In this document: positions 34,870 to 45,836 of the stretch, one piece after another | Numbering within the stretch: position 1 is the stretch's first letter | How the letters are laid out: the number at the start of each line of letters is the position of its first letter | Assembly: GCF_001619985.1 (NCBI RefSeq) | Contig: NW_017264193.1 | Coordinates: 1,741,726 to 1,805,725, forward strand | DNA: 64,000 nt | DNA from: Xylona heveae TC161 | Taxonomy: Eukaryota > Ascomycota > Xylonomycetes > Xylonales > Xylonaceae | Reading direction: 5' to 3' | The notes under the pieces: generated by a model | The model's database searches: none | Seen by the model: the letters and a program-made list of their open reading frames with translations, nothing else | Told to the model about the DNA's origin: nothing | Translations under genes and position numbers: made by a program

Positions 34870-35457
34870 ATGGCAACACCCTACCAAAAGGCGCTTTCGG
34901 CCATTGACGCCGCCCATGCCGCCGATCCAAGAGTCACAACCACCACAGACGGCCAACAAGTCCCTTACGAACTCCACTACGCCCGTAAAATGACAAGTTA
35001 CCTTGAAAAAGTTGATCCGAATGCGTCCGAAGTTCTCCGACTCGCTATTCGCGCACAACATCTCCGGCGCTGGGAAGTTCCCCGAGACACATACCCAATG
35101 ACCCGGCCGGGATACTTTAGCTGGCGGACAGCTCTGAAGAAACGCCAGGCCGAGCTGGGGCAACAAATTTGCCTCGACAGCGGACTGTCGGCTTCAGACG
35201 CGGAGCGCATTGCGGCGCTGATTCGGAAAGAGAATCTCAAGGCGGACACGGAGACGCAGACCCTCGAGGACGTAGCGTGTCTAGTGTTTCTGGACGATCA
35301 GTTTGAAGAGTTTGAGAAGAATTATGATGAGGAAAAGATCATTTCCATCTTGAAAAAGACGTGGGTCAAAATGTCGGACAGAGCGCACGACCTGGCGCTG
35401 CAGATTGACTTGTCGGAACGTGCAAAGGGGCTCGTAGGAAGAGCGCTCGCGGGCTAA
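34870..35457 (+). CDS. DUF4202 family protein
   Basis: An intronless 195-aa protein, starting MATPYQKALSAIDAAHAADP in a strong context (CGCCATGGC). The segments YELHYARKMTSYLEKVDPNA, LAIRAQHLRRWEVPRDTYPM, RPGYFSWRTALKK and EDVACLVFLDDQFEEFE match the DUF4202 family of bacteria and fungi, sometimes mislabelled as glutamyl-tRNA synthetase. The conserved His, Arg, Trp and acidic residues suggest an HD-like helical fold, but no activity is established. No signal peptide or membrane segment, so probably cytosolic. Confidence 0.9.
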   Translation: MATPYQKALSAIDAAHAADPRVTTTTDGQQVPYELHYARKMTSYLEKVDPNASEVLRLAIRAQHLRRWEVPRDTYPMTRPGYFSWRTALKKRQAELGQQICLDSGLSASDAERIAALIRKENLKADTETQTLEDVACLVFLDDQFEEFEKNYDEEKIISILKKTWVKMSDRAHDLALQIDLSERAKGLVGRALAG

Positions 35458-36596
35458 GTTGGATGAGGATCTTCGTCGGCGTGTGTTGCGCACCTCAGAA
35501 ACGAGGAGCGCACGGGCACAGGAGCAGTGGAGACTGGCTAGAGTACGATCAGGCCAGACAGGCGCTATCTTCGGACTTCAGAGCGAGGAGTGACCTGGCG
35601 GGAGCAGAGGAACCCTGTCCTCTGAGCACAAGAGTATAACATTTTGAGTTGGGGTGATGATTTCCGAAACAATTCAGGTCTCGCGTTTTCGCGGCCCTCA
35701 GAGAAGCTACGGTGAGCATACGGAATCAAGGTCTCTGGTTCTACGCAAAGCTCTCTCTCTGTGTCTCCAGTGTCGATAATGACGCTCTTGGAGACTGTCT
35801 ATCTAGAGCAACCTCTACCGTCAGCTTCTTTCATCGCATGCAGCAAAGGAAGGATCCCCCACCCTAGGACCAGGACAAGGCTTGATCACGTCTCAATTTC
35901 ACTTGAAAAATATGTAATTTGTCATTACTTTTTATACCCTTTTCAAATATCAGGTTTTCTTTGTTTGTATATACTTCATAGATCCATACTATGATTATAA
36001 AATTTCTGTTCATTCAGGCAATATTCCTTTTTTCCGAACGAACCAACGTTACTTTGAATTAAAGACCTAAGAGTGTTTTATGGATGTCCTAAACCTAAAA
36101 GAAAGAGAAAGATTTAAAGAATAAAGAGATTTATGAGCTAGAATAAATTAGAGGTCCCAAAAAATTGGCGCGATGGCAATGTATAAAAAATAGTGTATTG
36201 ATATACCATCTCGACGAACAACATCTACATCCTGAACCATTCCATAACTAAAAAATACCAAGACATACCCAATATAATTCAACCTTCCAGGTTAAAGCAG
36301 CCCCCCAAATCCAGCAATGTTCTAGCGAAAGCTTCAACGAACTCGCAAAGTCTTGGCGCCATTTCGCTCGCGCACGAGACTACCCAACCTCCCATCCTCA
36401 CGCCCATGGAGTCGTTAACGTCGTCTCGTCGTCCCGTCGTCCGTGCCATATGACACTGCCCTGCTGAACTCGACCATCTTCACAAATGGTGGACATTTCT
36501 GCTGCAGTTGAGACAACACTACAATAACATCTCATTTGTATTCTACTATCCTTAACTTCACTCTTTCATCAAATCGAGGTTTGCAAGAGATGACAA
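35458..36596. other. 1.1 kb intergenic, promoter of the antiporter gene
   Basis: It starts with the DUF4202 3' region, is AT-rich from 35900 to 36300, and becomes GC-richer before the antiporter start. A short uORF begins at 36590. No other gene is seen. Confidence 0.5.
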
Positions 36597-36640
36597 ATGA
36601 CGTCACAGGCACCAAGCGCAACATATCTCCCGTACAATGA
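36590..36640 (+). promoter_or_regulatory. overlapping upstream ORF (16 codons plus stop)
   Basis: An ATG 7 bases before the antiporter ATG opens a different frame that ends with TGA at 36638-36640, inside the antiporter coding sequence. If scanning ribosomes use it, antiporter translation would depend on leaky scanning. Confidence 0.5.
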
Positions 36641-39154
36641 GCCTGAGATTGTCACTATCCTCATCCAGTCTTCCTTTCTTTTGCTGCTGAATCTTGTCAA
36701 TCATGTTCTAGACCGCTTGATTTACTGCGGACTTGTGGGACAAGTGTTTATCGGCATCGCATGGGGCACGCCTGGTGCAAAATGGTTGGATACGGCTGCC
36801 GAAGAAGCGTTTATGCAGGTTGGGTATCTGGGGCTGATTTTGCTTGTTTATGAGGGTGAGTAGATGAATTTTGAGCTTGCGTTCCTCTCTAGGCTTGCCA
36901 GTTTATTTCTCAATTTATCTACTTCTTTTTATTTCTTTTTCGTCATTTTTATGTATTTTAGGTTGCAAAATTTAATTGGCTTTGTTGTTGTACACGTTTG
37001 CTATTTACACGCCAGATATTTATTGTAATTACTGGTGTTTTCCCCTTTCACGTCTGTCTTTGAATACTGCATAAAATTCCTTGATTAACACTGGTTTGCA
37101 TCGATGCCATCCATATGTTTCAGCCTATTGACGTCTACGCATACAAAATGACAAATCCTTTGATCTTCACTAACGCATCAAGATAGGCGGCCTCTCCACA
37201 TCCTACTCTGCCCTTAGAAAGGATCTTCTTCTCTCAGTAGGCGTGGCAGCCACGGGCGTTGCTTTACCGATTGGATTATCCTATTCACTCCAAGGCATCG
37301 CCGGCGCAAGTAAACTCGAATCATTCGCCGCCGGAGCAGCATTATGTTCGACGAGCCTTGGCACGACCTTTACCGTGCTGAGCACCAGCGGACTTGCTTC
37401 GACACGTCTTGGGGTGGTCCTCAGCAGTGCGGCCATGCTGGACGACATTGTAGGTCTAGTCATGGCTCAGCTCATATCCAACATGCATGGATCCACATTC
37501 TCTCTTAGCCCTATCACGATTGTCCGTCCCATTTTAGTATTTATAGGTCTGATTATTGCACTGTTACTGGCTTGCCGGTTTGTCATTTTGCCAGCTACGC
37601 GTGGCTTGAATGCACTCCGGCGCCGCTCACCGAATGGAAATCTCCAATGGGCATTGTCCAGAAAAGAGACGGCAATCCTAATGCATATCCTCGTCCTGGT
37701 GGGACTGATTGCCGGAGCTACATGTGCTGGCACATCGAATCTTCTTGCGGCTTATCTGGCAGGCGCCAGCCTCAGTTGGTGGGATACAGACGTGGAGCAT
37801 TCCACGATGAAGGAAGAATCGCTAGCATCATTGAACTCTTCGCAGAATGGAAATAGAGAACCTGCCAGGGCAGAACTTACGGTTGTAAACTCTACCAATA
37901 CCCAGACATCTGAACAAAACCCTACTTCCCGAGAGGAACGAGATATTGGCAATGCCTCGGAGAGCATAAACGGGACTTCGTCTCGTACGTCAGGTGTTGA
38001 AATATATCACGACTATTTTTCCGCAGCTGTACAGAGAATCCTCAAGCCGTTATTTTTTGTAAGTACATGCCTTTCCCTTCCCCCTCCAGTGCCTACCTGA
38101 TAGCTATACCTTCCCCCCCCCTTTACCTCCTGCACCTGACGCTCATAGCATACAACCAAACAATAAAACTGACACCAAAATCCCATTACAGGCATCAATC
38201 GGCTTCTCCATCCCCATCTCTCAACTCTTCTCCCCCAGAATCATCTGGCGCGGCATTGTATATGCGATACTCATGACCCTAGGAAAACTCGCATGCGGGC
38301 TCTGGCTTGTCCGCGTCCATTCTGGGTTTCTCCATGGAATACCATCATTCTCGCTGGCATGTTCTTCGTCTATTGCCCGGTCATGCTTATCTTCCGTGCG
38401 GTCATGTATCCGTACATCTTCTTGTCATCTCCAGCACCTCCTTTCGCCACGACGAATATTTTCTTCCGTATCTGAAAAGTCGCAGCGAGAAGACGAGACC
38501 ACAACCAACTCCAAGCCCGCTACCAATACCGATGCTGGCACACCCGCTGGCACTGGCGCAGATACAGACACTTCCATGGACAATCCTATGTCTAGTCAGG
38601 AGGATGTAAATACCTCTCGTGCCACTCCTACTCCTTCTATGTCTGCGACTGCAACTACAGACCCCACCATGCTACCATCACAACATGCTCCACCACCAGC
38701 GCGCTCCGTCTCAGCCTCTGCCTCTGCCTCACCTTCAAGTCCCGCTCCCGGGGGAGAGCCGCGGCCACCCCAACCCCGCTCCCTCTACCCCGCCACTATC
38801 CTCGGCACAGCCATGACGGTGCGCGGTGAGATCGGCCTACTCGTTTCCTCGCTCGGGCGGTCTCGCGGCGTTCTTTCGCAGAACGTCTACCTCCTCGCGA
38901 CGTGGGCTATTCTCATATGTACCATTGCTGGGGCAGTGAGTGTGGGCCTGCTCGTGCGGCGGGTCAAGAGGTTGCAGCTGGAGAGATGTCGGACTGTGCG
39001 GGGTGTTGTCACCGCCCACACCGACGCCGCCGCCACTGATGGAGAAGGGACCCAGGCAAGAGGAGGAGCAGGCCAAACCGGACAGCATGATCATTCTGAT
39101 GGCGACGACAATAGAGATCCTGGCGATCCACTAGGCGCATGGGGTGTTTTCTAG
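36597..39154 (+). CDS. cation/proton antiporter (Na+/H+ exchanger, CPA type)
   Basis: Exons 36597-36855, 37187-38058 and 38192-39154 encode 697 aa; introns are long (331 and 133 bp). Hydrophobic segments carry CPA hallmarks: YCGLVGQVFIGIAWGTPGA, VGYLGLILLVYEGGLSTSY across the first join, SLGTTFTVLSTSGL with TRLGVVLSSAAMLDDIVGL (the paired Asp of the ion site), AGATCAGTSNLLAAYLAG, and LKPLFFASIGFSIPISQLF across the second join. After a low-complexity Ser/Thr/Pro insert near residues 445-540 come SLYPATILGTAMTVRGEIGL and a last helix TWAILICTIAGAVSVGLLVR. It should exchange Na+ or K+ for H+ at a membrane; ion and location are not readable. A second upstream ATG in another frame makes the start slightly uncertain. 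Confidence 0.88.
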
Positions 39155-40555
39155 ACCATACTTTCATACTTACCTACCTACTCACTCTCAAATTACTGCA
39201 TTCTTGTACAAAATTACATACGGTAGGTATATAGCATAAGATAAAAAACGTATACTTTAGTCCGACACATGAGAACCAGATTAATCAGAATCATGATAAT
39301 TTATTTAGATTTGATAGCTTATTTTATTTACTCTGGTAAATACTATTTATCTCATATCTGAACGTACGAGTGCCATGTATGAATATAAGTAAGGTCAAGT
39401 TTTTTGTGCTGTTAATATTTGAGCGACTTCAGAAGCAGCGCACAAGAAAAAAAAAAAACATAAAACAGGGCGGCGGGGCGCGAGAAAGTGTTTTCTGCGG
39501 AATAAAGAAGTAAAGAGAGGAGAGAGAGAGAGCGAGAAAAATGGAAACTCAATCTGCCTCTGCCTTAGCCTCTGCGGTCACCGCTATCGTAACCGCTCCC
39601 GCTGCCGGCGCCGCTTCCGCGTCATTTGTAATCTGTAATGTATTTTCCGTGTCAACGACAGGACGGAAACTAGGTTCATAAAAAAAACAAAAGAGAGCAT
39701 ATGTTTGGCAAGAACGTGCCGAATCAATAATTACGAATTGCGGCGAGACGTTGGAGAAGAAGAGGTAGTGGAAAGAAAAGAAAAGAAAGGAAAATAAACG
39801 ACCAAGGATAACAACAAGGAACGCGACCAACGCCGTGAAAGAACCGCCGTTTGCCCTGATCCAGCCAGTAACGCCATACCCGTGAAATACGATTTGGAGG
39901 AAGAGTGATAAGGGGAAAATAAGGCTGAAAGTACCAGAGCACGAGCCAAGAATGAGGATTGCGAATCTTGGTCGCGTGGTACAGAAGAAGTTGGACAGTG
40001 AGAAAAGAATGCGGGAAAAAGACTTGAAAAAAGGGGGTGAGGCTGAGGAAAAATAATAGTGAGAAAAAAAGAAGAATTGAAGAAAAAGAGCAACGCTTAA
40101 AACGGGTATACCCAAAGCCGAATTTTTCCAAAATTAATGAAAAGTTGCAGTGTCAGACGGTGACATTGCGGTTTGTAAGGGGTGCAAAGAACCCTTTGCA
40201 AGCAAGCAAGCATCGGCATAAAGAGGCGAACATCTTTGCGATGACAAGAACGGGGCTAAGACGAGAAGAAACGTCTGCGCACCCGCAAAGAACTTGAGTC
40301 GAAACACAGAAGCGGTAGACGAGAGAGACATAGAGAGGCGACCGTAACTGTAGTGCCAATATCTGTAAATCATAAACGGATGACTGACGAAAGGAGGTCA
40401 TGACGGGTTGGATCTCGGGTTGCTGCGCCTTTGAGCACTGAAGTTGTCGCTCCCCGGCAGTAAGAGCAAAAGCCGCTTTTTGGCTGTCTGGCAGATGAGA
40501 AAAATGCCGATATTTGTAGTGTGCAGCAACAATTCGCTGAACCATGCAACACGCG
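39155..40555. other. 1.4 kb convergent intergenic region
   Basis: It lies between the 3' ends of the antiporter and MED19 genes. It has an A-run (39447-39459), a GA tract (39512-39536) and a short GC-rich island (39541-39640) in AT-rich surroundings. A minus-strand frame at 39549-40115 is very hydrophobic but has no ATG. Confidence 0.5.
39541..39681 (+). CDS. possible 46-aa Ala-rich ORF, weak
   Basis: An ATG-started frame (METQSASALASAVTAIVTAP and on) coincides with a locally GC-rich island. Directly antisense is the end of an open frame rich in Ala/Glu. Either could be chance read from an alanine-type repeat. No homologue recognised. Confidence 0.12.
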   Translation: METQSASALASAVTAIVTAPAAGAASASFVICNVFSVSTTGRKLGS

Positions 40556-42196
40556 TTATCGGGCGCCGATCCCACTGCCGACTCCTACCATGCCCACTCC
40601 ATAAGAGCCTCCTCGGCCTCCTAGAGGTGGCGGACTTTTACCGACAGAATCCTATAGACAGTTAGTATTGGTAGAGTAGGAATTTGCGGAGACCATGAGA
40701 AATGCAACAAGGGCTGTACCTTTCGCCGCTTCTTTTTCGAAGCATTGGCCCTCCGTCCGTCGTCGTCATCTCCCGTCGAAAAACCAAGTTCTCCGTCATC
40801 ATCGCCATATCCCTCACCGTATCCAGCAAAGCTGCTTTCGCGATAGCTGCGCTTCTTTCCGCTACGCCGTGGCCGATCAATCGGCGTGGTAGGAGATGGA
40901 GCAGCGGCGGCTGCTGCTCCTCGTGATGTGCTAGCATCTGCTTGAGATGCGCTACCGCCGGCGACGCCTTGAAGGCCTTGCTTCTTCCCACCGGCACCAG
41001 AGACATCGCGCAATGTATCATCATCCAATCCCAGAACTGTCCGCCACTTGTCGTCGTCGGGTATTGGTCCGGGTTCCATAGTCATAGCCTTGTCAAGCTT
41101 GGCCATGAGCGCGTCACCGAGTCCCTTAGTCATCTCTTTTCCAAACAACTTCTGGTTCTGCCACTCCTCGTCTGGCCATTGCACCAGTTCCAACAAACCA
41201 CCGGGCTGGCCTTCTTCGTGCTTGGCCGGCTTATTTTTTCCTGCCAAGTTGAAATCTTTAATCTTTCCCTCGTATGATTTCCGGAGCTTGTTAATCTTTT
41301 GGCCAAACTTATCCTTTCGGGCCACCGTTGCCGCCAACGGGTCCAGACCATACAGGGATATCAGATTCTGAGTAGGTTGGGGCCGCGTAGGCGGATGAGC
41401 TATTCATTTGGAAAAGTCCCGTGTTAACCAATCAAACTGTTCTACGAGCGTAAGAGCAGCAGAGAGGTGTGCAACGCGAGGTGGAAGTAATATGTGCGAG
41501 ACGGGTTGATAATTTGGAAAAGGGAAAAGGGGTTTCCTTACGAGATTTTAGAAGGAGATAAGGTTGGCCAATATCGGCGTGAAGCCTTTCAAGACCGATC
41601 TTGCCTTCTATTGATAATTCCTCGCCATGCCGAGCTCCCTGGTCAATACCTTTGCCCTTGTCCTGTCCGCTTACCCTTGAGCTACCGTCGCCGGGCTCAA
41701 CAACTGAAGCTTGTCGTTCGTGATTTGTGTAGTCTGAAACATTCCTGTCAATTGCCATGGCATCGTCCGCAATGCCTGTGGTGGCATGCGACGTCACTTC
41801 GCCTGGTGGCCCATCGCTTTCACTCATCTGCACGTCTCCATCATCCGGTTGGGTGGAAGGAGGAACCGTCCCCGCAGTACTGCTAGCAGGGGTAGGAAAG
41901 GTGTTCGTTGTCGTAGTGATGATCGGTTGTGACCCGGGTTTAGAAGAGGAAGAATTTGGAGGGCTGTCCATCAACTGAGAAGAGGGCTGACTCGTCATGG
42001 TAGACGGCGCTTGATGGGCCGCGGGAGAAGGAACATGATTCTGAGGAGTCGAGGACATCAATGAAGGTGAGTCTGGGGTATTAGGTCCAGCGAATACAGG
42101 GCGTGATGAAATATCGTCAAGCTTCGGGCTGGAAGAAGCAGATGCCGGTGAAAGAGGTCTTGCCTGACGTGCCGCAATCCGGGGAGGACCAGACAT
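40556..42196 (-). CDS. med19: Mediator complex subunit 19 (Rox3)
   Basis: Exons 42196-41542, 41399-40720 and 40651-40556 encode 476 aa. Med19 is a head/middle-module subunit of Mediator, which couples activators to RNA polymerase II. The diagnostic block NLISLYGLDPLAATVARKDK then INKLRKSYEGKIKDFNLAGK spans the first join and exon 2, followed by GGLLELVQWPDEEW and FGKEMTKGLGDAL. The basic KKKRRK lies at the second join. The Gly-rich end, SYGVGMVGVGSGIGAR, is the typical fungal Med19 terminus. The N-terminal 210 residues are Ser/Pro/Thr-rich and poorly conserved, so the start is less sure; ATG 42196 is the first in the open frame. It shares a 772-bp divergent promoter with RAD10. Confidence 0.93.
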
Positions 42197-42968
42197 GTGG
42201 TTGGGGGAAGAAAAAAGCGGCGATATCCCCGGCGAAGGCGACGAATGAGGAGTCGGTGACAGACAGTCGCCCAGAAAAGAGGACAACCGGCGCAATCAAC
42301 GTCCACAGTGGACTGGGCACCGACGAGGCCTCGTTGGATTGCTCAACGGGTTTGAGAGAAGGACATCCAATCCGGCGCGAAGCTCGAAAGAGACAGAATA
42401 AAGGGCCAGAAGGCGCCACCCAAGGACCAGTTGGCACTCGTCCGAGTCAAATAGCTCCAAAGTCGGAAACAAATCCGCCCTGAAACCAAAGGAGCGTAAA
42501 CGGGGGTAAAAAAGGGCGCAAGATGCTGGACGGTGAAGTTGATGGCAGTGGTGATGGTTGGTTGAAGACGAAGATTGACGATGGGTCGACTGGTGATGGC
42601 TGATGTAAGGATCCGCGGGTCCTTGGGGCCGATTCCGTCGCTTACGGTAACTTATTATTGTACGAGAGATCTCTCAATAAAGATGAGATGAATAGATTCT
42701 ACTTTGTCTATTATCATCCGTCTTTGCTTTTTCCCTTTGGTCGATATCGGAAAGGGCCGAATGCCTTTTTCTTTTTCCCGTGATCGACGATCAATTGATT
42801 GATTATTATTCTCCTTCATTCGTTCAATCTTAGTGGTCAAATTGCATTCCTCATAGACATCACGTGATCAGGCGTTTCCTTTGTTCGCGACTCCTCCCTT
42901 CCCGCGACAAGTGACAGGAAAAGGGAACGTGTTGACAGTCAATCAATTCGTCTCTGACTCTTGAGGAC
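42197..42968. other. divergent promoter, med19 / rad10
   Basis: An open minus-strand frame continues upstream of the MED19 ATG for 33 codons without a Met, so it is leader. The E-box at 42859-42868 is listed separately. No other element is recognised. Confidence 0.5.
42859..42868. promoter_or_regulatory. E-box palindrome ATCACGTGAT
   Basis: A perfect 10-bp palindrome containing CACGTG, with the RTCACGTG form preferred by Cbf1-type bHLH proteins. It lies about 100 bp upstream of the RAD10 start. The regulator is inferred. Confidence 0.4.
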
Positions 42969-44354
42969 ATGGACGAAGATTTTGGAGATGACGCAGCCTT
43001 TGTTGCTGCTGTTAATGCTGTCGAACGCAACTATACTCCTAAGCCCATTTCCGCCACCGCACGACAACAATCACAACCACAACCACAAGCTCAAGCCAGA
43101 CCAGCGACGACAATAGGCGCGAGACCGGCAGCAGCATCTTCATCCTCTTCAGCAACAGGACCTCCCAAAGTCCAACAGCCAAAACCTCAAGTCATACCCG
43201 GCGCGCGCTCTGGGCCCTCGTCGATTCTCGTGTCGCCACGGCAAAAAGGCAATCCGATCCTAAACAACGTGCGCTCCTTGCCATGGGAATACTCCGACAT
43301 ACCCGCCGACTACGTGTTGGGTGGGACGACATGCGCATTGTTTCTATCGCTCAAATATCACCGCCTGCATCCTGAATATGTATACTCGCGCATTCGACAA
43401 CTGGGGCATAAATACAACCTACGAATCCTCCTTACCATGGTAGACATCACAAACCACGAGGAATCGCTCAAGGAACTATCCAAGACGAGCCTCGTGAATG
43501 ATCTGACGTTGATCCTCTGCTGGAGCGCGGCCGAAGCAGGTCGCTATCTCGAATTATTCAAATCATGCGAACACACTGCCCCGACATCGATCCGGGCAGC
43601 GCAAGCAACGTCCTACGCGGACAAGGTCGTCGAATTTGTCACCGTGCCGCGCAGCATCAACAAGACAGACGCGCTGGGGTTGGTGTCAAGCTTCGGGAGC
43701 GTGCGCGCAGGAGTCAATGCGCGACCAGAAGAACTCTCGCTCATGGCAGGCTGGGGAGAGGCCAAGGTGCAGCGATGGACGAGCGCTGTGCGAGAGAATT
43801 TCCGAGTCAAGAGGACTGCGCGCAGGACAGCTGGCACGGGTGTGGATGGTAGTGTCGCTGGTCTGAGCCGAGAAACAAGCAGACGAGATTATATGCCAAC
43901 CACCAGTCGAGAAGATAGCCTGTTCGAAGAGACTGAGGATGTCCTGGATAGAGCGTCAATTACGCCCGCCGCGTCGGTGACACCTGCGCGTACGCCTATT
44001 CCTATCGGCACTGTACCAGCTCGACATTCCGCAGCTACGGCTGCAGCTGTACGGTCGTCACAATCAGGGTCTGCCACGCCAAATATACTGCCTCTACCTT
44101 CTGCTGCTGCTGCAGGAGGAGGACGAGGTGGTGGTGGTAGTAGTACTGCTAATCCAGCCAAACCGCCCGCTCATACTTCCGAAATGGACCATTTCGCCGA
44201 CGACGAAGAAGCGCTACTTGCTGCTTCGGAAATGCAGCCTGCACCACCATCATCATCATCATCATCATCTCATCACCGCAACAAGCGAACAGACGAGCCT
44301 CCCCTCAGCGAGGGCATCATGGCCGCACTCGCCAAATTTCGTCAAGAGAAATAA
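42969..44354 (+). CDS. rad10: Rad10/ERCC1/Swi10 DNA excision repair protein
   Basis: An intronless 461-aa protein. Rad10 pairs with Rad1 (XPF) to form the nuclease that cuts 5' of lesions in nucleotide excision repair and processes single-strand annealing intermediates. The inactive nuclease-like domain is at residues about 95-205 (NPILNNVRSLPWEYSDIPAD, then YVLGGTTCALFLSLKYHRLH, YNLRILLTMVDITNHEESLK). The tandem helix-hairpin-helix region is at about 235-280 (GLVSSFGSVRAGVNARPEEL, MAGWGEAKVQRW). The N-terminus is Gln/Ala/Ser-rich. A C-terminal extension of about 170 low-complexity residues, with a poly-Ser run and a final NKRTDEPPLSEGIMAALAKF, is longer than in yeast but similar to filamentous fungi. 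Confidence 0.95.
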   Translation: MDEDFGDDAAFVAAVNAVERNYTPKPISATARQQSQPQPQAQARPATTIGARPAAASSSSSATGPPKVQQPKPQVIPGARSGPSSILVSPRQKGNPILNNVRSLPWEYSDIPADYVLGGTTCALFLSLKYHRLHPEYVYSRIRQLGHKYNLRILLTMVDITNHEESLKELSKTSLVNDLTLILCWSAAEAGRYLELFKSCEHTAPTSIRAAQATSYADKVVEFVTVPRSINKTDALGLVSSFGSVRAGVNARPEELSLMAGWGEAKVQRWTSAVRENFRVKRTARRTAGTGVDGSVAGLSRETSRRDYMPTTSREDSLFEETEDVLDRASITPAASVTPARTPIPIGTVPARHSAATAAAVRSSQSGSATPNILPLPSAAAAGGGRGGGGSSTANPAKPPAHTSEMDHFADDEEALLAASEMQPAPPSSSSSSSHHRNKRTDEPPLSEGIMAALAKFRQEK

Positions 44355-44947
44355 CGCATCTTACGTATCACGACTTATGTTCAAGCCACTTTATATCACT
44401 CATGCCCATATTCATTCTCTGTCCCACTCTCTGTCCCACTCTCAATCACCCTCACACATGTCCATGTACATATTCGAGCCCACATCTTTACTCGTCCATC
44501 TACTCATCTCAATATGCTCATCTCCTCAAAAGGTCCCATAGGCGTCATATACCCTCCTTTGAGTTTGTTTTATCTTTTTTATTTTTATTGTTACCCTACC
44601 CCCCCGAAAGATTTTTTCATCAATACGAATACCAGAAATGCATATCCTACATTGCTGTCCTACCTTACTATCTGACATTATATCCTGCATTACTATTCTC
44701 TATTATATCTTTCCACTATACATATTTTTGCAAAATATATACCACAAAGAACTTTGTTACTTCATGAACTCACACGGTATATACACGTCGGTAACGCCTC
44801 AATTCACCACTGCACTCAATCTGATTTATTTGGCCTGACCCTTGGATTAAATAACTGGAAATGTAGTAAAGAGATTAAAATAAGGAAATAAAATTAAATA
44901 TCACGTCAAAAAATATCAAAAATATCAAAAATATAAAAAAGAAACAC
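44355..44947. other. rad10 3' region
   Basis: AT-rich 3' flank with T-rich runs near 44570-44600. A cluster of AAATATC words just precedes the tRNA 3' end; on the tRNA strand this gives T-rich sequence that can serve as Pol III terminator. No ORF is called. Confidence 0.5.
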
Positions 44948-45049
44948 CGATCACGCTGGGACTCGAACCCAGAATCTTTGCCAGACTTGGAAATGACTTA
45001 TCCGATAGAAGAACCGGAAAGCAACGCCTTACCATTAGGCCACGCGACC
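44948..45049 (-). tRNA. tRNA-Arg (CCG) with 30-nt intron
   Basis: On the minus strand the gene starts GGTCGCG and ends CGTGATC plus discriminator G, giving a 7-bp acceptor stem with two G-U pairs. The D stem is GCCT/AGGC, the anticodon stem TTGCT/GGCAA and the T arm CTGGG-TTCGAGT-CCCAG. The anticodon loop reads TT-CCG-G, then a 30-nt intron (44984-45013) inserted after position 37 as in all eukaryotic tRNA introns, then T. The mature length is 72 nt before CCA. Anticodon CCG (45015-45017) reads the Arg codon CGG. The internal A and B boxes (TGGCCTAATGG and GGTTCGAGTCC) are intact. Confidence 0.9.
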
Positions 45050-45836
45050 TGATTGGATGGAATAGTCAAGCGCAAATGTGGTAGACATCCCTTTGCACTG
45101 CCCACCTTTCCACCCACCAGGCCACCAATTCGCGGATCGACGGGCAACCGGGTTTCGCAGCCAAAGTTCACCGCCTCGACCGCTCGACCGCTCTTCAGGT
45201 TCCGTCACTCGGTCATCCCAACCAACGTTTGTCCTTTGTAGTGACATATTTTTACAAACCTCCTCTTTATTCAGCTGCATTTTGGTTCTTAATTGGAGCT
45301 GAAAACATAGCGACCGTGGCTTGTCATTGAATAGAGAGGAGAAAAAAAGGGAAAAAGAAAAAGAAAATATTAGAAATTGGGAGATAGTTATCGGGTTCCA
45401 GTTCACAAATGACAAGAGTATCTACAATTTTAGACGTTACGTACAAGGCAAAGAGAACTACCATGACCTTTTATTTTGATAAATTGTTTTGATTCAGGCG
45501 GCAGTGTCGCCGAATGGAATAATCTTTTGAGTGGTAGTTAGATGATGCAACGTGAATGAATGATGCTAGGTTTGCAGCACAGGGGACTTTAAATGTTATA
45601 CTTCGGGTAAGCCAGCCTATAATATAAGAATGCGATAAAAGAGCCTGTGAATCGAAAAAAAAAAGGAGCAAAACGACACCAGAGGAAGACGATTTTGCAC
45701 TTGTTTGCCGACCACAATTTCGATGTCCGTAGTAATAGGACAATCAGCTGCGTCGCATTTGCATGCTAATCGACTAGTGCCGTGTTTGCTTCAACCTTTT
45801 GGCTGGCTAGACCCGAATCAAATGTCCGACTCTTCC
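45050..45836. other. intergenic between tRNA and erv29
   Basis: It holds the tRNA 5' flank and the ERV29 3' flank. It contains A-rich runs (45342-45366, 45655-45664). Nothing else is recognised. Confidence 0.5.

Noticed and set aside
39549-40115. Very hydrophobic open frame on the minus strand
   Set aside because: It has no ATG, is built of T-rich runs read as Phe/Leu/Ser, and shows no family match.
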